Below, one piece after another: positions 1-9,528 of a stretch of 64,000 nucleotides of DNA. Made by a program: the position numbers and the translations under genes. The DNA is from Microbulbifer variabilis ATCC 700307 (GTDB lineage: Bacteria; Pseudomonadota; Gammaproteobacteria; Pseudomonadales; Cellvibrionaceae). The stretch spans positions 310,001-374,000 of the forward strand of contig NZ_AQYJ01000025.1 of NCBI RefSeq assembly GCF_000380565.1. The letters are read 5' to 3'. The notes beneath the pieces were generated by a model, which searched no databases, was not told the DNA's origin, and was given only the letters and a program-made list of their open reading frames with translations. The number at the start of each line of letters is the position of its first letter. Positions within the stretch are counted from its first letter, which is position 1.

Positions 1-420
1 CAAATGCTGCAGCGCCTGCTGCGGTTCTTCCAGCCACTCCAGCACTGCATGGCAGATCACCAGATCCGCCTCGCGCAGCTCTGCCTGTTCAGGCAATGCC
101 TGTAACGGCTTATGCAGGAGTGTCACCTGCTTTTGCAGTTGTCGCTCTTCGACCTCAGCTGCGGCATGCTCTAGCATCTGTGCAGAAATATCGGCCAGGA
201 AAACCCTGTGTCCGGCCTGCGCCAGATCCATAGCGAAATGCCCCTGGCCACCACCGGCATCCACCACTTTTAAAGAGTCTGACCTTCCATTGAGCAGCGG
301 CGCCAGATCCCTGTTCAGCACCGCCAGGCGAATATCCCCCTTGAGCCCCCCATAGATACGGTTGCGAAAACGGTGTGCCAGGTCATCAAAGTTGCGATCG
401 CTAAAACGACTAGCGCTCAT
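1..420 (-). CDS. cmoM: tRNA 5-carboxymethoxyuridine methyltransferase CmoM, partial (3' end beyond window)
   Basis: The first 140 codons are visible, starting at ATG 420-418, and the gene runs off the left edge. The N-terminus has SDRNFDDLAHRF and RIYGGLKGDIRLAVL, the arrangement expected of CmoM (formerly SmtA). It is followed by a class I SAM-binding motif VVDAGGGQGHFAMDLA at about residues 50-65 and VICHAVLEWLEEP further on. CmoM methylates the carboxylate of cmo5U at position 34 of some tRNAs, in the cytoplasm. The upstream MazG-like gene overlaps this start by 11 nt, suggesting translational coupling. The cmoA/cmoB pair that makes its substrate lies 4 kb away. The family call is confident; only the N-terminal half can be judged. 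Confidence 0.85.
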   Translation of the reverse strand, partial: MSASRFSDRNFDDLAHRFRNRIYGGLKGDIRLAVLNRDLAPLLNGRSDSLKVVDAGGGQGHFAMDLAQAGHRVFLADISAQMLEHAAAEVEERQLQKQVTLLHKPLQALPEQAELREADLVICHAVLEWLEEPQQALQHL

Positions 421-748
421 CGGCTTCCTCATTACACAAAGCTATCTCACAGCGGCGATGATTCTCATCAATTTTGTTGCGTAGGGCGGCATCCAAATCC
501 ACCCCCAATACCGCAGCCAGCTTGATGAGATACATCTGGATGTCCGCAAGCTCCGCGGCGATCCCCATCGAATCTTCAGTTTGCATCAGAGCCTGTATTT
601 CGCTGTTATCTTTCCACTGAAAATATCGCCCAAGCTCAGCAACCTCTACCGACAGTGCCATTGCCAGGTTTTTAGGAGAATGTAACGGTTGCCAACCGCG
701 CGCTTCGGCCACTGCGTCGAAGGCCGCCAGGATTTCACGATGGGTCAT
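410..748 (-). CDS. MazG-like nucleotide pyrophosphohydrolase
   Basis: A 112-residue protein from ATG 748 (MTHREILAAFDAVAE). I preferred this start to one 13 codons upstream because it matches the usual compact family length. The all-alpha MazG fold signature is visible: NLAMALSVEVAELGRYFQWK gives the EVAEL metal-binding helix, and ELADIQMYLIKLAAVLGVD gives the second acidic ExxD helix. Relatives hydrolyse non-canonical NTPs or dCTP to monophosphates (house-cleaning). It sits in an overlapping run: DUF599 gene, this gene, then cmoM, with 14-nt and 11-nt overlaps, so probably one transcript. Exact substrate cannot be told from sequence. Confidence 0.8.
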   Translation of the reverse strand: MTHREILAAFDAVAEARGWQPLHSPKNLAMALSVEVAELGRYFQWKDNSEIQALMQTEDSMGIAAELADIQMYLIKLAAVLGVDLDAALRNKIDENHRRCEIALCNEEADER

Positions 749-1466
749 CAAATTTCTTCCTCTGCTGACGTTCCAGACCGCCCTCACGCGCTGCCAAAAT
801 GGAGTTCAGTGCCTTGGACAAGAACTCACGCCGATACAGTACGCAGACCACAAAGAGGTAACTCGCAATAAAGAGCAGCGGATGGATAAACCAGCTCAAC
901 ACTGACATAGAAAAGTAATAGGAGCGCAGGCCGTAATTGTAACTGTGGCCCGCGTGGTCGATCACCTTGGCAATGCTGATCGCAAATCTGCGGCGCTCTT
1001 CCTCAGAGAGATCACCGGTTTCCGGCGGCGGCGCAGCGCCAATCAGGACGTTGGCAAAGGAGTACTGGCGCAAAGACCAGGTGAAATTAAAAAAGGCATA
1101 GATAAAAATTAGGATCAGCAGCATCACCTTGAGCTCAAACTGCTCGACGGAGGTTGGCTCAGCAAAAGGCAGGCTCGTAATCACTTCGATAGCGGCCTTA
1201 TTTGCGGTTAGGGCTGTTACCAAACCCGCCAGGATCAGGATACTGGTAGAAGCGAAGAAGCCAATCACCCGCTCCAGGTTACTCATGATCGCCGTGTCGG
1301 CCATACGCATATCCCTGTCAAGCATGCGCAGCATCCACTCCACCCGGTACCATTGCAGCGAGGACGTCAGGCACCAGGTTTCCTTGGCTTTTTTTCGCGC
1401 AAATATGGTGTAGCCGACCCAAGTAATAAAAAAGCCAGTGACGCTGGCGATATCCAACCAGGACAA
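735..1466 (-). CDS. DUF599 family inner-membrane protein
   Basis: A 243-residue protein with about four hydrophobic segments (residues 5-23, 70-90, 110-130 and 205-225). It has the conserved soluble stretches of the DUF599 family, including a basic/aromatic block after TM1 and FAISIAKVIDHAGHSYNYGLRSYYF before the last membrane region. No function is established for the family. It begins an overlapping minus-strand run with the MazG-like gene and cmoM. Its start region overlaps the 5' side of the divergent protease gene, so the promoters must be interleaved around 1440-1640. Confidence 0.75.
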   Translation of the reverse strand: MSWLDIASVTGFFITWVGYTIFARKKAKETWCLTSSLQWYRVEWMLRMLDRDMRMADTAIMSNLERVIGFFASTSILILAGLVTALTANKAAIEVITSLPFAEPTSVEQFELKVMLLILIFIYAFFNFTWSLRQYSFANVLIGAAPPPETGDLSEEERRRFAISIAKVIDHAGHSYNYGLRSYYFSMSVLSWFIHPLLFIASYLFVVCVLYRREFLSKALNSILAAREGGLERQQRKKFDDPS

Positions 1467-1641
1467 CCTCTATCTCCCTGTTCGTCTACATTTATGCCGG
1501 GGCTTTGGAAGGCGAAGTCTTCGCCTTGCTGGCATCCTTGTCAACACTGTCTTTCCGGTGTGTGCAAGCGGTAGAATAGCGCCCTTTCGCCAGCGACAGA
1601 GGCTGGCTAGAAAATTTCCTATAACTCCAGGGAGCTGTCTT

Positions 1642-4551
1642 TTGAGCAACTCACATCCTGCATTCAAACTGGTTACCAGCGCAGAAATCGATTCTCTCGG
1701 CGTGCGAGTCGAGGAATACCGCCACAATACTACCGGTGCACAGCACTTACATATCGCCGCAGACAACCCGGAAAATGTTTTCCTGGTCGCCTTGCGCACT
1801 GTGCCGGAAGACTCCACCGGTGTGGCACATATCCTTGAGCACACCGCATTGTGCGGCAGTGACAAGTACCCGGTGCGGGACCCGTTCTTTATGATGATCC
1901 GGCGTTCGCTCAACACGTTTATGAACGCCTTTACCAGTTCCGACTGGACCGCCTACCCCTTTGCCAGCCAGAACCGCAAGGATTTTGACAATCTACTGGA
2001 TGTCTACCTGGATGCTGTATTTTTTGCGCGCCTGGACCCACTGGATTTTGCCCAGGAGGGACATCGCCTGGAGTTTGCCGAGGCAGATAATCCCAAAAGT
2101 GAACTTGTTTACAAGGGCGTAGTGTTTAATGAAATGAAAGGCGCCATGAGCTCTGTCAGTTCACAGCTGTGGCATACGCTGAGTAAATACCTGTTCCCTA
2201 CTTCCACTTACCACTATAACTCCGGTGGTGAACCTACTGATATTCCCAAGCTCAGTTACGAGCAGCTGGTGGCCTTTTACCGCAGCCATTATCACCCGAG
2301 CAATGCCATCTTTATGACCTTTGGCGATATTCCCGCCGCAGAGCACCAGGCAGCGTTCGAAGAAAAGGCCCTGCACAAGTTCGACCAGCTGGAAAAAACG
2401 ATTGCCGTTGGGCGCGAGGACCGTTACCAGGCGCCGCTCAAAGTTGAGGAGCACTATCCGCTGAACGGAGAGGCACTGCAGGGTAAAACCCATATTGTCC
2501 TGAGCTGGCTGCTGGGTGACGTCACCGACTTGGAAGAAGCCCTTACTGCTCATCTACTTGCAGGAGTGCTACTGGACAATAGCGCCTCCCCACTGATGAA
2601 GCTGCTGGAAACTACCGACCTGGGTACTTCCCCATCCCCGCTTGTAGGCCTGGACGATTCCCAACGCGAGCTGGTCTTTGTCTGCGGTATTGAAGGCAGC
2701 GAGCGCGACAGCGCCGACGAACTGGAAAAGCAAGTACTGGCAGTGCTGCAGGAAGTTGCGGAAAAAGGGATTCCCTACGAACAGGTTGCCGCCAGCCTGC
2801 ACCAACTGGAGCTGCAACAGCGCGAGATTGGTGGCGACGGCTACCCCTACGGCCTGCAGCTAATCCTCACGGCCCTCACTGGCGCCACCCACCGCGGCGA
2901 CCCCATCGGCCTGTTAAACATTGATGCCACTTTGGAAAAACTGCGCGAGCAGATTAAAGATCCCAGGTTTATCGCCGACAAAACCCGCGAACTGCTGCTG
3001 GATAATCAACACCGTGTGCGTCTGGTAATGAGCCCTGACGACCAACTGGCTGAACGCCGGGAGCAGGCGGAAAAAGACCGGCTGGCGCAGATCAAATCCC
3101 GCCTCAATGAAAAAGACAGGGAGCAAATTGTCGAAACCGCCAAGGCCCTGGCCGACCGGCAAAATCGTGAAGACGACGCCTCTATTCTGCCAAAAGTCGG
3201 CATCGAGGATATTCCGGCGGAACTGCCAGATGTAGAGGGAGAAAAAACCTCTCTCGGCAACCAGACATTAACCCGCTACAGCGCCGGCACCAATGGCCTG
3301 GTCTACCAACAGATGGTCAGCGCACTGCCGGAGTTCACTGAAGAAGAAAAACAGTTACTGCCTTACTACTGCCAAGTACTGAGTGAAGTTGGCCTGGGAG
3401 ACAAGGACTATCTGGAAGTACAACAGTGGCAGACACGCGTAGCCGGAGCCTTACATGGTTTCACCAGCAGCCGCACTGCCATTGATAACCTCGATCATCT
3501 TTCCGGCCACTTTATCCTGTCCGGCAAGGCGTTATCGCGCAACCAGGAGGAACTGACTGAACTGATGCAGGCCACTATGGAGCAGGTCCGCTTCGACGAG
3601 CATGCCCGCATCAAGGAATTATTACTACAGACCCTGGCCCGCCGCGAGCAGGGCGTAGTTGGTAATGGTCATGCCCTGGCAATGGCCGCAGCGAGTGCCG
3701 GCTTTAACCGCGCCGCCTGGGAAAGTCATGCCACAGGCGGCCTGCTGGGCCTGCGCGACTTAAAAGCACTGGTCGCCAACCTGGACAAAGAGGAAGGCCT
3801 GCAGAAACTTACCGCGCAGTTCCAGGCTATTCACCAAAAGATCCTGGCTGCACCACGTCAATTCCTGCTGGTAGGTGAAGAAGATAAAATTGACAGCTTC
3901 AGCCAAGCGCTGTCGCCGCTCACTTCCAACCCCAGTACCACCGCGGCAAATCCGGAAGCACCTTTCGAACAAAAGCGGGTTGAGGAACTTTGGATTGCCA
4001 ACAGCCAGGTGAATTTCTGTGCCAAGGCCTACCCAACTGTGCCCATGTCACACCCGGACGCGGCACCACTGTCTGTTCTGAGTGGCTTCCTCCGCAATGG
4101 CTTCCTGCACCGCACCATCCGCGAACAGGGCGGCGCCTACGGCGGCGGCGCGGCACACGACAGCAATATTGGAGTGTTTCGCTTTTATTCCTATCGCGAT
4201 CCACGTATGGGAGAAACTCTGCAAGACTTCGATGCCTCTCTACAGTGGCTGGCTGAAGAAAAACACAAGGAAGAACAGGTTGAAGAAGCCGTTCTCGGTG
4301 TCGTCGGCGGACTGGACAAGCCAGGCTCCCCCGCCGGCGAAGCCAAGAAGAACTTCCACTCGGGCCTTTACGGTCGAACCCACGCAGTACGCCAGCAATT
4401 CCGCAAACAGGTAACAGAAGTGACCCTGCAGGATCTTCAGCGAGTGGGCGCCACTTATCTGGACCAGAGCAAGGCGAGTACCGCTGTAGTGACAGGTCCC
4501 CAAGGCCAGGCTGCCGCAGCAAACCTCAACTTGCAGGAAGAAAAACTCTGA
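1642..4551 (+). CDS. M16C (presequence-protease/insulinase type) zinc metalloprotease
   Basis: About 969 residues from a TTG at 1642 (MSNSHPAFKLVTSAEIDS), preceded by AGGGAG about 10 nt upstream. The frame stays open to 1438, but the upstream part resembles antisense of the DUF599 gene and not a conserved N-terminus. The inverted zinc motif HILEH is present near residue 60, followed by TALCGSDKYPVRDPFFMMI. The length and the M16C-associated middle region fit a four-domain single-chain peptidase like PreP. These enzymes degrade oligopeptides inside a closed chamber. A C-terminal REQGGAYGGGA block is the usual substrate-binding R/Y region of the family. Cytoplasmic; no signal peptide. Confidence 0.85.
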   Translation: MSNSHPAFKLVTSAEIDSLGVRVEEYRHNTTGAQHLHIAADNPENVFLVALRTVPEDSTGVAHILEHTALCGSDKYPVRDPFFMMIRRSLNTFMNAFTSSDWTAYPFASQNRKDFDNLLDVYLDAVFFARLDPLDFAQEGHRLEFAEADNPKSELVYKGVVFNEMKGAMSSVSSQLWHTLSKYLFPTSTYHYNSGGEPTDIPKLSYEQLVAFYRSHYHPSNAIFMTFGDIPAAEHQAAFEEKALHKFDQLEKTIAVGREDRYQAPLKVEEHYPLNGEALQGKTHIVLSWLLGDVTDLEEALTAHLLAGVLLDNSASPLMKLLETTDLGTSPSPLVGLDDSQRELVFVCGIEGSERDSADELEKQVLAVLQEVAEKGIPYEQVAASLHQLELQQREIGGDGYPYGLQLILTALTGATHRGDPIGLLNIDATLEKLREQIKDPRFIADKTRELLLDNQHRVRLVMSPDDQLAERREQAEKDRLAQIKSRLNEKDREQIVETAKALADRQNREDDASILPKVGIEDIPAELPDVEGEKTSLGNQTLTRYSAGTNGLVYQQMVSALPEFTEEEKQLLPYYCQVLSEVGLGDKDYLEVQQWQTRVAGALHGFTSSRTAIDNLDHLSGHFILSGKALSRNQEELTELMQATMEQVRFDEHARIKELLLQTLARREQGVVGNGHALAMAAASAGFNRAAWESHATGGLLGLRDLKALVANLDKEEGLQKLTAQFQAIHQKILAAPRQFLLVGEEDKIDSFSQALSPLTSNPSTTAANPEAPFEQKRVEELWIANSQVNFCAKAYPTVPMSHPDAAPLSVLSGFLRNGFLHRTIREQGGAYGGGAAHDSNIGVFRFYSYRDPRMGETLQDFDASLQWLAEEKHKEEQVEEAVLGVVGGLDKPGSPAGEAKKNFHSGLYGRTHAVRQQFRKQVTEVTLQDLQRVGATYLDQSKASTAVVTGPQGQAAAANLNLQEEKL

Positions 4552-4565
4552 CAGAGTCCTGTGCT

Positions 4566-4596
4566 CTATCCCCGGTAAAGTTATTGCCGGGGATAG
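4566..4596 (+). terminator. Hairpin after the M16C protease gene, possible terminator
   Basis: A near-perfect inverted repeat, CTATCCCCGG ... CCGGGGATAG, lies 15 nt after the protease stop. There is no U-tract, so it may be a weak or Rho-assisted terminator or simply an mRNA 3'-end stabiliser. Confidence 0.45.
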
Positions 4597-4670
4597 ATCC
4601 CGCAGCCGACGCGCATCCGGCAGGCCCCAAGCCTGCCTGTTAATCGCAGTAACCCTTCAGCGAAATTCAG

Positions 4671-5414
4671 ATGAGTAAACACGACAATATTTACGCGAGT
4701 CCTCTGGGCCAGGTAGCCGGTTTTGAGTTCGATCGCCAGGTAGTGCAAGTATTTCCCGATATGATTAAGCGCTCGGTTCCGGGCTATACCACCATCGTCG
4801 CCATGATCGGCACCTTGGCTGAGCGCTATGCCCAGGCAGGCAGCCGCTGTTACGATCTCGGCAGCTCTTTATGCGCCGCAACCTTAGCCATGCGTCACCG
4901 CATCCCCGCAGCAGATTGCGAAATTATTGCCGTAGATAACTCCAAAGCCATGACAGATCAGGCGCGCACCGTGCTCGAAGCCGATAGCGGCGAAATACCT
5001 GTACAGCTTATCTGCGACAACCTGCAAAACGTCACTATTGAAAACGCATCTGTAGTCGTACTCAATTTCACCTTGCAGTTTATACCGGTGGAAGAGCGCG
5101 AGGAGATCCTAAGAAAAATTCACGATGGTCTACGCCCCGGCGGCATCCTGATTATTTCAGAAAAAGTGGACTTCGCCGATAAAGCCCATAATGAATTAAT
5201 GATTGAACTGCATCATTCCTTCAAGGCTGCCAACGGTTACAGTGCATTGGAAATTGCCCAAAAGCGCTCAGCCCTGGAAAATGTGCTGATCCCCGAAACC
5301 CTGGATACCCATCGCAAGCGGCTAAAGAACGTCGGCTTTACCAGTGTTGATGTATGGTTCCAGTGTTTTAATTTCGCCTCACTCATTGCCATTAAAGGCA
5401 GCCCCGAAAAGTAA
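4671..5414 (+). CDS. cmoA: Carboxy-S-adenosyl-L-methionine synthase CmoA
   Basis: A 247-residue class I methyltransferase fold. Motif I region [15 protein letters not shown] is at about residues 61-75 and [15 protein letters not shown] follows. The N-terminus [20 protein letters not shown] is characteristic of CmoA. The enzyme converts SAM plus prephenate to carboxy-SAM, the donor used by CmoB to make cmo5U34 in tRNA. It is followed after 6 nt by cmoB, the usual two-gene operon. Cytoplasmic. Confidence 0.93.
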   Translation: MSKHDNIYASPLGQVAGFEFDRQVVQVFPDMIKRSVPGYTTIVAMIGTLAERYAQAGSRCYDLGSSLCAATLAMRHRIPAADCEIIAVDNSKAMTDQARTVLEADSGEIPVQLICDNLQNVTIENASVVVLNFTLQFIPVEEREEILRKIHDGLRPGGILIISEKVDFADKAHNELMIELHHSFKAANGYSALEIAQKRSALENVLIPETLDTHRKRLKNVGFTSVDVWFQCFNFASLIAIKGSPEK

Positions 5415-5420
5415 GTACCC

Positions 5421-6398
5421 GTGATCGACTACTCCCAACTCTACCAAGGCCTGCAACATATCCCTGATCTGCGCTCCTGGCTCGCGCAGCTACCCGATCA
5501 GGTGGCCGAAAACCTGAGCCCCCATCGCTGGGGTGACCTGCCCGACTGGCGCGCAGCCATGGAAGCCTTACCGGATATCAAACCCTCAAATATAGAGCTT
5601 GCGCAAAGCGTTCGCATTGGCAGCGCCAGTGATGCAAGCTCTGAACAACTGCAGTTGCTGGAACAGGAACTGAGAAAACTACACCCCTGGCGCAAGGGCC
5701 CATGGGAAATTTTTGGCCTGCCTATTGATACCGAGTGGCGCTCAGATTGGAAATGGGATCGCGTATTACCCCACCTGGCCCCTATGGAAAATAGATTGGT
5801 ACTGGATGTGGGATGCGGCAATGGCTACCACTGCTGGCGCTCTTATGGTGCTGGCGCCCGGCGTGTGATCGGCATAGATCCATCGGCAAAATTTGTTGCC
5901 CAGTTTTATGCCCTGAAAAAATACCTCGGCAAAGAAAAACCGGTAGACCTGTTGCCCCTGGGTATTGAAGCCCTGCCATCCAATTTACGAGCCTTCGATA
6001 CCACTTTCTCTATGGGCGTGCTCTATCACCGCCGCTCACCCATGGACCACCTGCGCGAGCTCCGGGAAACCTTGCGCCCCGGAGGCCAGTTAGTTTTGGA
6101 AACTCTGGTGATCGATGGTGGCCTGGGGGATTGCCTAGTGCCGGAGGGCCGCTATGCAAAAATGCGCAATGTTTGGTTTTTCCCCAGTTGCGCCACCCTG
6201 GAAAGCTGGTTGTGCAAATGCGGATTCCGCAATCCAAGAACAGTGGACCTAAATGTCACCAACCAGGAGGAACAGCGCCGCACTGACTGGATGCATTTTG
6301 AATCGCTGGAGGATTTCCTGGACCCACAATCACCAGATAAAACCATCGAAGGTCACCCCGCGCCCAAACGTGCCGTTCTGGTCGCGGAAGCGCCGTAG
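5421..6398 (+). CDS. cmoB: tRNA U34 carboxymethyltransferase CmoB
   Basis: A 325-residue protein starting with GTG at 5421 (MIDYSQLYQGLQHIPDL). SAM-type motif LVLDVGCGNGYHCWRSYGAG is at about residues 125-145, followed by RVIGIDPSAKFVAQF. Other CmoB landmarks are RKGPWEIFGLPIDTEWRSDWKWDR, VLYHRRSPMDHLRELR and a C-terminal TDWMHFESLEDFLDP. It transfers the carboxymethyl group of carboxy-SAM onto ho5U34 of tRNA. It is directly downstream of cmoA with 6-nt spacing. Confidence 0.94.
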   Translation: MIDYSQLYQGLQHIPDLRSWLAQLPDQVAENLSPHRWGDLPDWRAAMEALPDIKPSNIELAQSVRIGSASDASSEQLQLLEQELRKLHPWRKGPWEIFGLPIDTEWRSDWKWDRVLPHLAPMENRLVLDVGCGNGYHCWRSYGAGARRVIGIDPSAKFVAQFYALKKYLGKEKPVDLLPLGIEALPSNLRAFDTTFSMGVLYHRRSPMDHLRELRETLRPGGQLVLETLVIDGGLGDCLVPEGRYAKMRNVWFFPSCATLESWLCKCGFRNPRTVDLNVTNQEEQRRTDWMHFESLEDFLDPQSPDKTIEGHPAPKRAVLVAEAP

Positions 6399-6414
6399 CT
6401 TCTCTTACGCTACG
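6394..6414 (+). terminator. Small hairpin overlapping the cmoB stop
   Basis: CGTAGC and GCTACG flank a 9-nt loop, starting inside the last codons of cmoB. No T-run follows. Weak candidate for a 3' structure. Confidence 0.3.
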
Positions 6415-6585
6415 AATCAGGAAGATCATAAATTCCGCAAAATCCGTAACAAATAGAATTTTGTACGGAATGCTGGCTGCCACCTTGATTGTTGCGCCTT
6501 GTAAGGCAAAGTGCGCCCCCAATTGGTGCAACTATATCCTTAAGGGAGGGCTGTGAAAGTAGACAGCCCAGCGCAGAGAAAATTT

Positions 6586-7971
6586 ATGAGCATTAGTGTT
6601 TTTGAACTCTTCAAAATTGGTGTCGGCCCTTCCAGTTCCCACACTGTGGGCCCTATGGTCGCCGCCCGCCAGTTTGTGCAGGATCTGCGCTCTCGCTCCC
6701 AGCTAGCCAACACTGATCGTGTACAGGTGCACCTGTATGGCTCCCTGGCGCTAACCGGTGTGGGCCATGGTACTGATATGGCCGTACTGATGGGCCTTCT
6801 GGGGCAGGCTCCAGATACGATTGATGTGGATAGCATCGAAGACAAGATGGCTGCGATACAAAGTGATCGCACCCTTGTGCTAAACAATGACCACAATATC
6901 GAATTCGTTCGCGAACGTGACCTGGTCTTCCATATGGAAGAGTTCCTGCCGCAACACTCAAACGGGATGACCTGCCAGGCATATTCCGGATCTGAACTAC
7001 TGTTCGAGCGCAGCTATTTTTCCATTGGCGGTGGCTTTGTACTGTCCGAGGAAGACTTTGCTCACAAAGAAGAGATAGCCACCCTGCTTCCCTATGATTT
7101 CAGCAATGCTGAGCAATTAATGGAAACCTGCGAGCAGCACGGCTGGACCATTGCCGAACTGGCAATGGAAAACGAGAAAGCCTTTCGCAGTGAGCAGGAA
7201 GTAAAAGATCGCCTGTGGAATATCTGGAAAGTCATGGACGCTTCTATCAAGCGAGGCTGCCACCAGGACGGAATCCTACCCGGAGGCCTGAATGTACGCC
7301 GCCGTGCAGCCGAACTCTATCGTGAATTGAATAAGCAGAGCCCGGAAGAACGCAACCACGGCCTCGCTATCCTCGATTGGGTCAGCCTGTTCGCCCTGGC
7401 CGTAAACGAAGAGAATGCTGCACGCGGACGTATCGTGACCGCCCCCACTAACGGAGCTGCCGGTGTTATTCCCGCGGTAATTGCCTATTACGTAGAGTTC
7501 GTACACAACCCGGATATTCACGGAGAGCTGAAAGACCAGGTAGTAAAATTCCTGCTCACCGCTGGCGCCATTGGCATGCTATTTAAAAAGAATGCTTCTA
7601 TTTCCGCTGCTGAAGTCGGCTGCCAGGGAGAGATCGGCGTAGCCTGCTCCATGGCATCTGCAGGGCTGGCAGCAGTAGAAGGCGGTACTAATCAGCAAAT
7701 TGAAAACGCCGCCGAGATCGGTATGGAGCACAACTTAGGGCTCACCTGCGACCCTATTGGCGGACTGGTACAAGTACCCTGTATTGAGCGCAATACCATG
7801 GGTGCAGTAAAAGCCATCAATGGTGCACGCCTGGCTCTGCGCGGTGATGGTGCCCATATAGTTCCACTCGACAGTGTGATTGAAACCATGCGCCAGACCG
7901 GTATCGATATGCAAAGCAAATACAAGGAAACCTCTCTCGGAGGGCTCGCTGTAAACGCGGTTAACTGCTGA
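6586..7971 (+). CDS. sdaA: L-serine ammonia-lyase (L-serine dehydratase, single-chain, Fe-S)
   Basis: About 461 residues from ATG 6586 ([20 protein letters not shown]), which matches where E. coli SdaA begins. An in-frame GTG at 6553 has a closer GGAGGG, so a longer N-terminus cannot be excluded. The beta-type N-terminal domain carries the [10 protein letters not shown] signature. The C-terminal alpha-type domain has [29 protein letters not shown] and [16 protein letters not shown], containing the cysteines expected to ligate the 4Fe-4S cluster. It deaminates L-serine to pyruvate and ammonia in the cytoplasm. Monocistronic in appearance. Confidence 0.93.
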   Translation: MSISVFELFKIGVGPSSSHTVGPMVAARQFVQDLRSRSQLANTDRVQVHLYGSLALTGVGHGTDMAVLMGLLGQAPDTIDVDSIEDKMAAIQSDRTLVLNNDHNIEFVRERDLVFHMEEFLPQHSNGMTCQAYSGSELLFERSYFSIGGGFVLSEEDFAHKEEIATLLPYDFSNAEQLMETCEQHGWTIAELAMENEKAFRSEQEVKDRLWNIWKVMDASIKRGCHQDGILPGGLNVRRRAAELYRELNKQSPEERNHGLAILDWVSLFALAVNEENAARGRIVTAPTNGAAGVIPAVIAYYVEFVHNPDIHGELKDQVVKFLLTAGAIGMLFKKNASISAAEVGCQGEIGVACSMASAGLAAVEGGTNQQIENAAEIGMEHNLGLTCDPIGGLVQVPCIERNTMGAVKAINGARLALRGDGAHIVPLDSVIETMRQTGIDMQSKYKETSLGGLAVNAVNC

Positions 7972-7979
7972 GTTTTTAA

Positions 7980-8005
7980 GGCCGGGGCAAGTAACTGCCT
8001 CGGCC
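7980..8005 (+). terminator. GC-rich hairpin after sdaA
   Basis: GGCCGGGGCA ... TGCCTCGGCC forms a strong stem 9 nt after the sdaA stop, without a following U-tract. Probable transcription 3'-end structure. Confidence 0.45.
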
Positions 8006-8092
8006 ACAACACAACTCCCCCTACATCAGCTCTTAGCCCATTGCTCCCACCTAGAAACAAGGGATTTTGATAACTCTCGCACGGTGCATTTG

Positions 8093-8998
8093 CTACTTGT
8101 TAAATATCAGTGAACGATGTGCAGCGACACCAGCCATAGTACCGGACGCGATCGCAAATGTTCCGCTCTGCATTGGGTTGGACAGGTCCCCCGCAACAAA
8201 CACCCCATTAACAGAACTTTCTTTAAAAGCATCAACTTTCACAATACTGCCAACTAGAGAGTCTTCCAGTGCTAAATCCAGCATTCTTATAAGCGGCGAA
8301 GCCAGCATAACCTTTGGAGAAACATAAAGACCCTCTAGAGGTATTTCCCTCCCATCAGCTAACAAGACAGCTTGCAACTGCCCTTTTGCTCCCAGCAAAT
8401 TGGTAATCGGTGTCTCCTCTAGTACTACACCTCGATCAATCAAGTGCCCCAGTACTTCTCCCTCTGGGTTGAATTGCCCCTGAGTAAAAAGGGTTGTCGC
8501 CCCCCAATCTGGAATCATTGCCGCCTGATGAAAAGACAATTCACTGGTCGCAAACACACCCAAGGGGCGATCACTTAGCTCATAACCATGGCAATAGGGG
8601 CAGTGGATAACGCTTTTACCCCAGAACTCTTTTACACCTGGAAGATCTGGCAACTGGTCTGTGATACCACTGGCAAGAATCAGTTTCTTTGCGCGGTAAA
8701 CGGCATCACTCTCTGCCGCTACCTCAAACCCGCCTCGCAATTTCTCAACACCTACAGCCGCATCCTCAACCAGCTGAAAACCGGGATAGAGCGCAAGCTG
8801 GGATAGTGCGGTAGCCCGAATCTCGGCAGGGCTTTTTCCATCCAAACCAAATACACCGTGAGACGCACGAGCAAAGCGATTGCGTGGTTGGTTTGTATCC
8901 AACACCACTACTTTACGCCGCCCACGAACAAGCTGCATCGCGGCAGACAAACCTGCAAAACTACCGCCAACAATCAAAACATCGATATCCATGGTCAC
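8093..8998 (-). CDS. Thioredoxin-reductase-like NAD(P)/FAD oxidoreductase
   Basis: A 301-residue class II flavoprotein disulfide reductase-like protein. The FAD dinucleotide fold is at the N-terminus (LIVGGSFAGLSAAMQLVRG). A CPYC redox motif occurs at about residue 134 in HCPYCHGYELSD. VFVAGDLSNPMQSGTFAIAS near the C-terminus is the second FAD-binding signature. It is shorter and more divergent than housekeeping TrxB, so the partner is uncertain; similar proteins often act on unknown small thiols or as apoptosis-inducing-factor-like reductases. It is divergent from an Rrf2-type regulator with 110 nt between starts, suggesting direct regulation. Confidence 0.82.
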   Translation of the reverse strand: MTMDIDVLIVGGSFAGLSAAMQLVRGRRKVVVLDTNQPRNRFARASHGVFGLDGKSPAEIRATALSQLALYPGFQLVEDAAVGVEKLRGGFEVAAESDAVYRAKKLILASGITDQLPDLPGVKEFWGKSVIHCPYCHGYELSDRPLGVFATSELSFHQAAMIPDWGATTLFTQGQFNPEGEVLGHLIDRGVVLEETPITNLLGAKGQLQAVLLADGREIPLEGLYVSPKVMLASPLIRMLDLALEDSLVGSIVKVDAFKESSVNGVFVAGDLSNPMQSGTFAIASGTMAGVAAHRSLIFNK

Positions 8999-9011
8999 CT
9001 CCCAATCATCA

Positions 9012-9030
9012 TGTAACTTTAATTGTTACA
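9012..9030. promoter_or_regulatory. Palindromic operator candidate between the flavoprotein and Rrf2 genes
   Basis: TGTAAC-N7-GTTACA is a perfect 6+6 bp inverted repeat placed 14 nt upstream of the flavoprotein start and about 80 nt upstream of the Rrf2 start. A TATACT box near 9078 would serve the Rrf2 gene. The position fits an autoregulated divergent operator for the adjacent Rrf2 protein; this is inference. Confidence 0.5.
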
Positions 9031-9108
9031 CAATATTTTTAGAAATGGCAACACACGTAACACCAAATGTTTCATGATATACTACGAGTTCAATGACTAA
9101 GGTGAACT

Positions 9109-9522
9109 ATGCGAAAGGACAGTCGGCTTTCCCGGGTGCTACATGTACTCATCCATCTTGAAATGGCTGATCAGCCAGTCACATCAGATAAAATGGCTGA
9201 AATGCTTTCCACCAATCCAGTAGTGGTTAGGCGTACCATGGCTCTGTTACGCGATCGGGGATATGTACGGTCGAGCAAGGGGCATAACGGAGGTTGGTCA
9301 CTGGCCAAGCCCCTAGATGAAATCACACTATTGGATATCCATAAGGCTCTGGGTGAAGCATCGGTTTTCACTATTGGGCTAACTGACGAGCATACCAACT
9401 GCCCCATTGAGCATGCGGTAAACGCCTCCTTAAAAGACGTTATGAATGAAGCTGAGAAACTGATGCTGAAGCGTTTCGGAGAAATCACTTTGGATTTACT
9501 AGGAGCGGAATTTAAGACCTGA
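9109..9522 (+). CDS. Rrf2 family transcriptional regulator
   Basis: A 137-residue winged-helix protein of Rrf2 length. The N-terminal HTH region is at residues 10-60 (HVLIHLEMADQPVTSDKMAE ... VVRRTMALLRDRGYV), followed by the wing SSKGHNGGWSLAKP typical of the family. Only one cysteine (in HTNCPIEH) remains of the three that bind Fe-S in IscR/NsrR. It therefore may sense thiol or electrophile stress through a single Cys instead of an Fe-S cluster. It is divergent from the thioredoxin-reductase-like gene, its likely target. Confidence 0.86.
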   Translation: MRKDSRLSRVLHVLIHLEMADQPVTSDKMAEMLSTNPVVVRRTMALLRDRGYVRSSKGHNGGWSLAKPLDEITLLDIHKALGEASVFTIGLTDEHTNCPIEHAVNASLKDVMNEAEKLMLKRFGEITLDLLGAEFKT

Positions 9523-9528
9523 ACTTTT

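Noticed and set aside
1438-1641. 68-codon N-terminal extension of the M16C protease
   Set aside because: It overlaps the divergent DUF599 gene start, is Arg-rich and unlike the family. The TTG at 1642 has a ribosome site and the family N-terminus.
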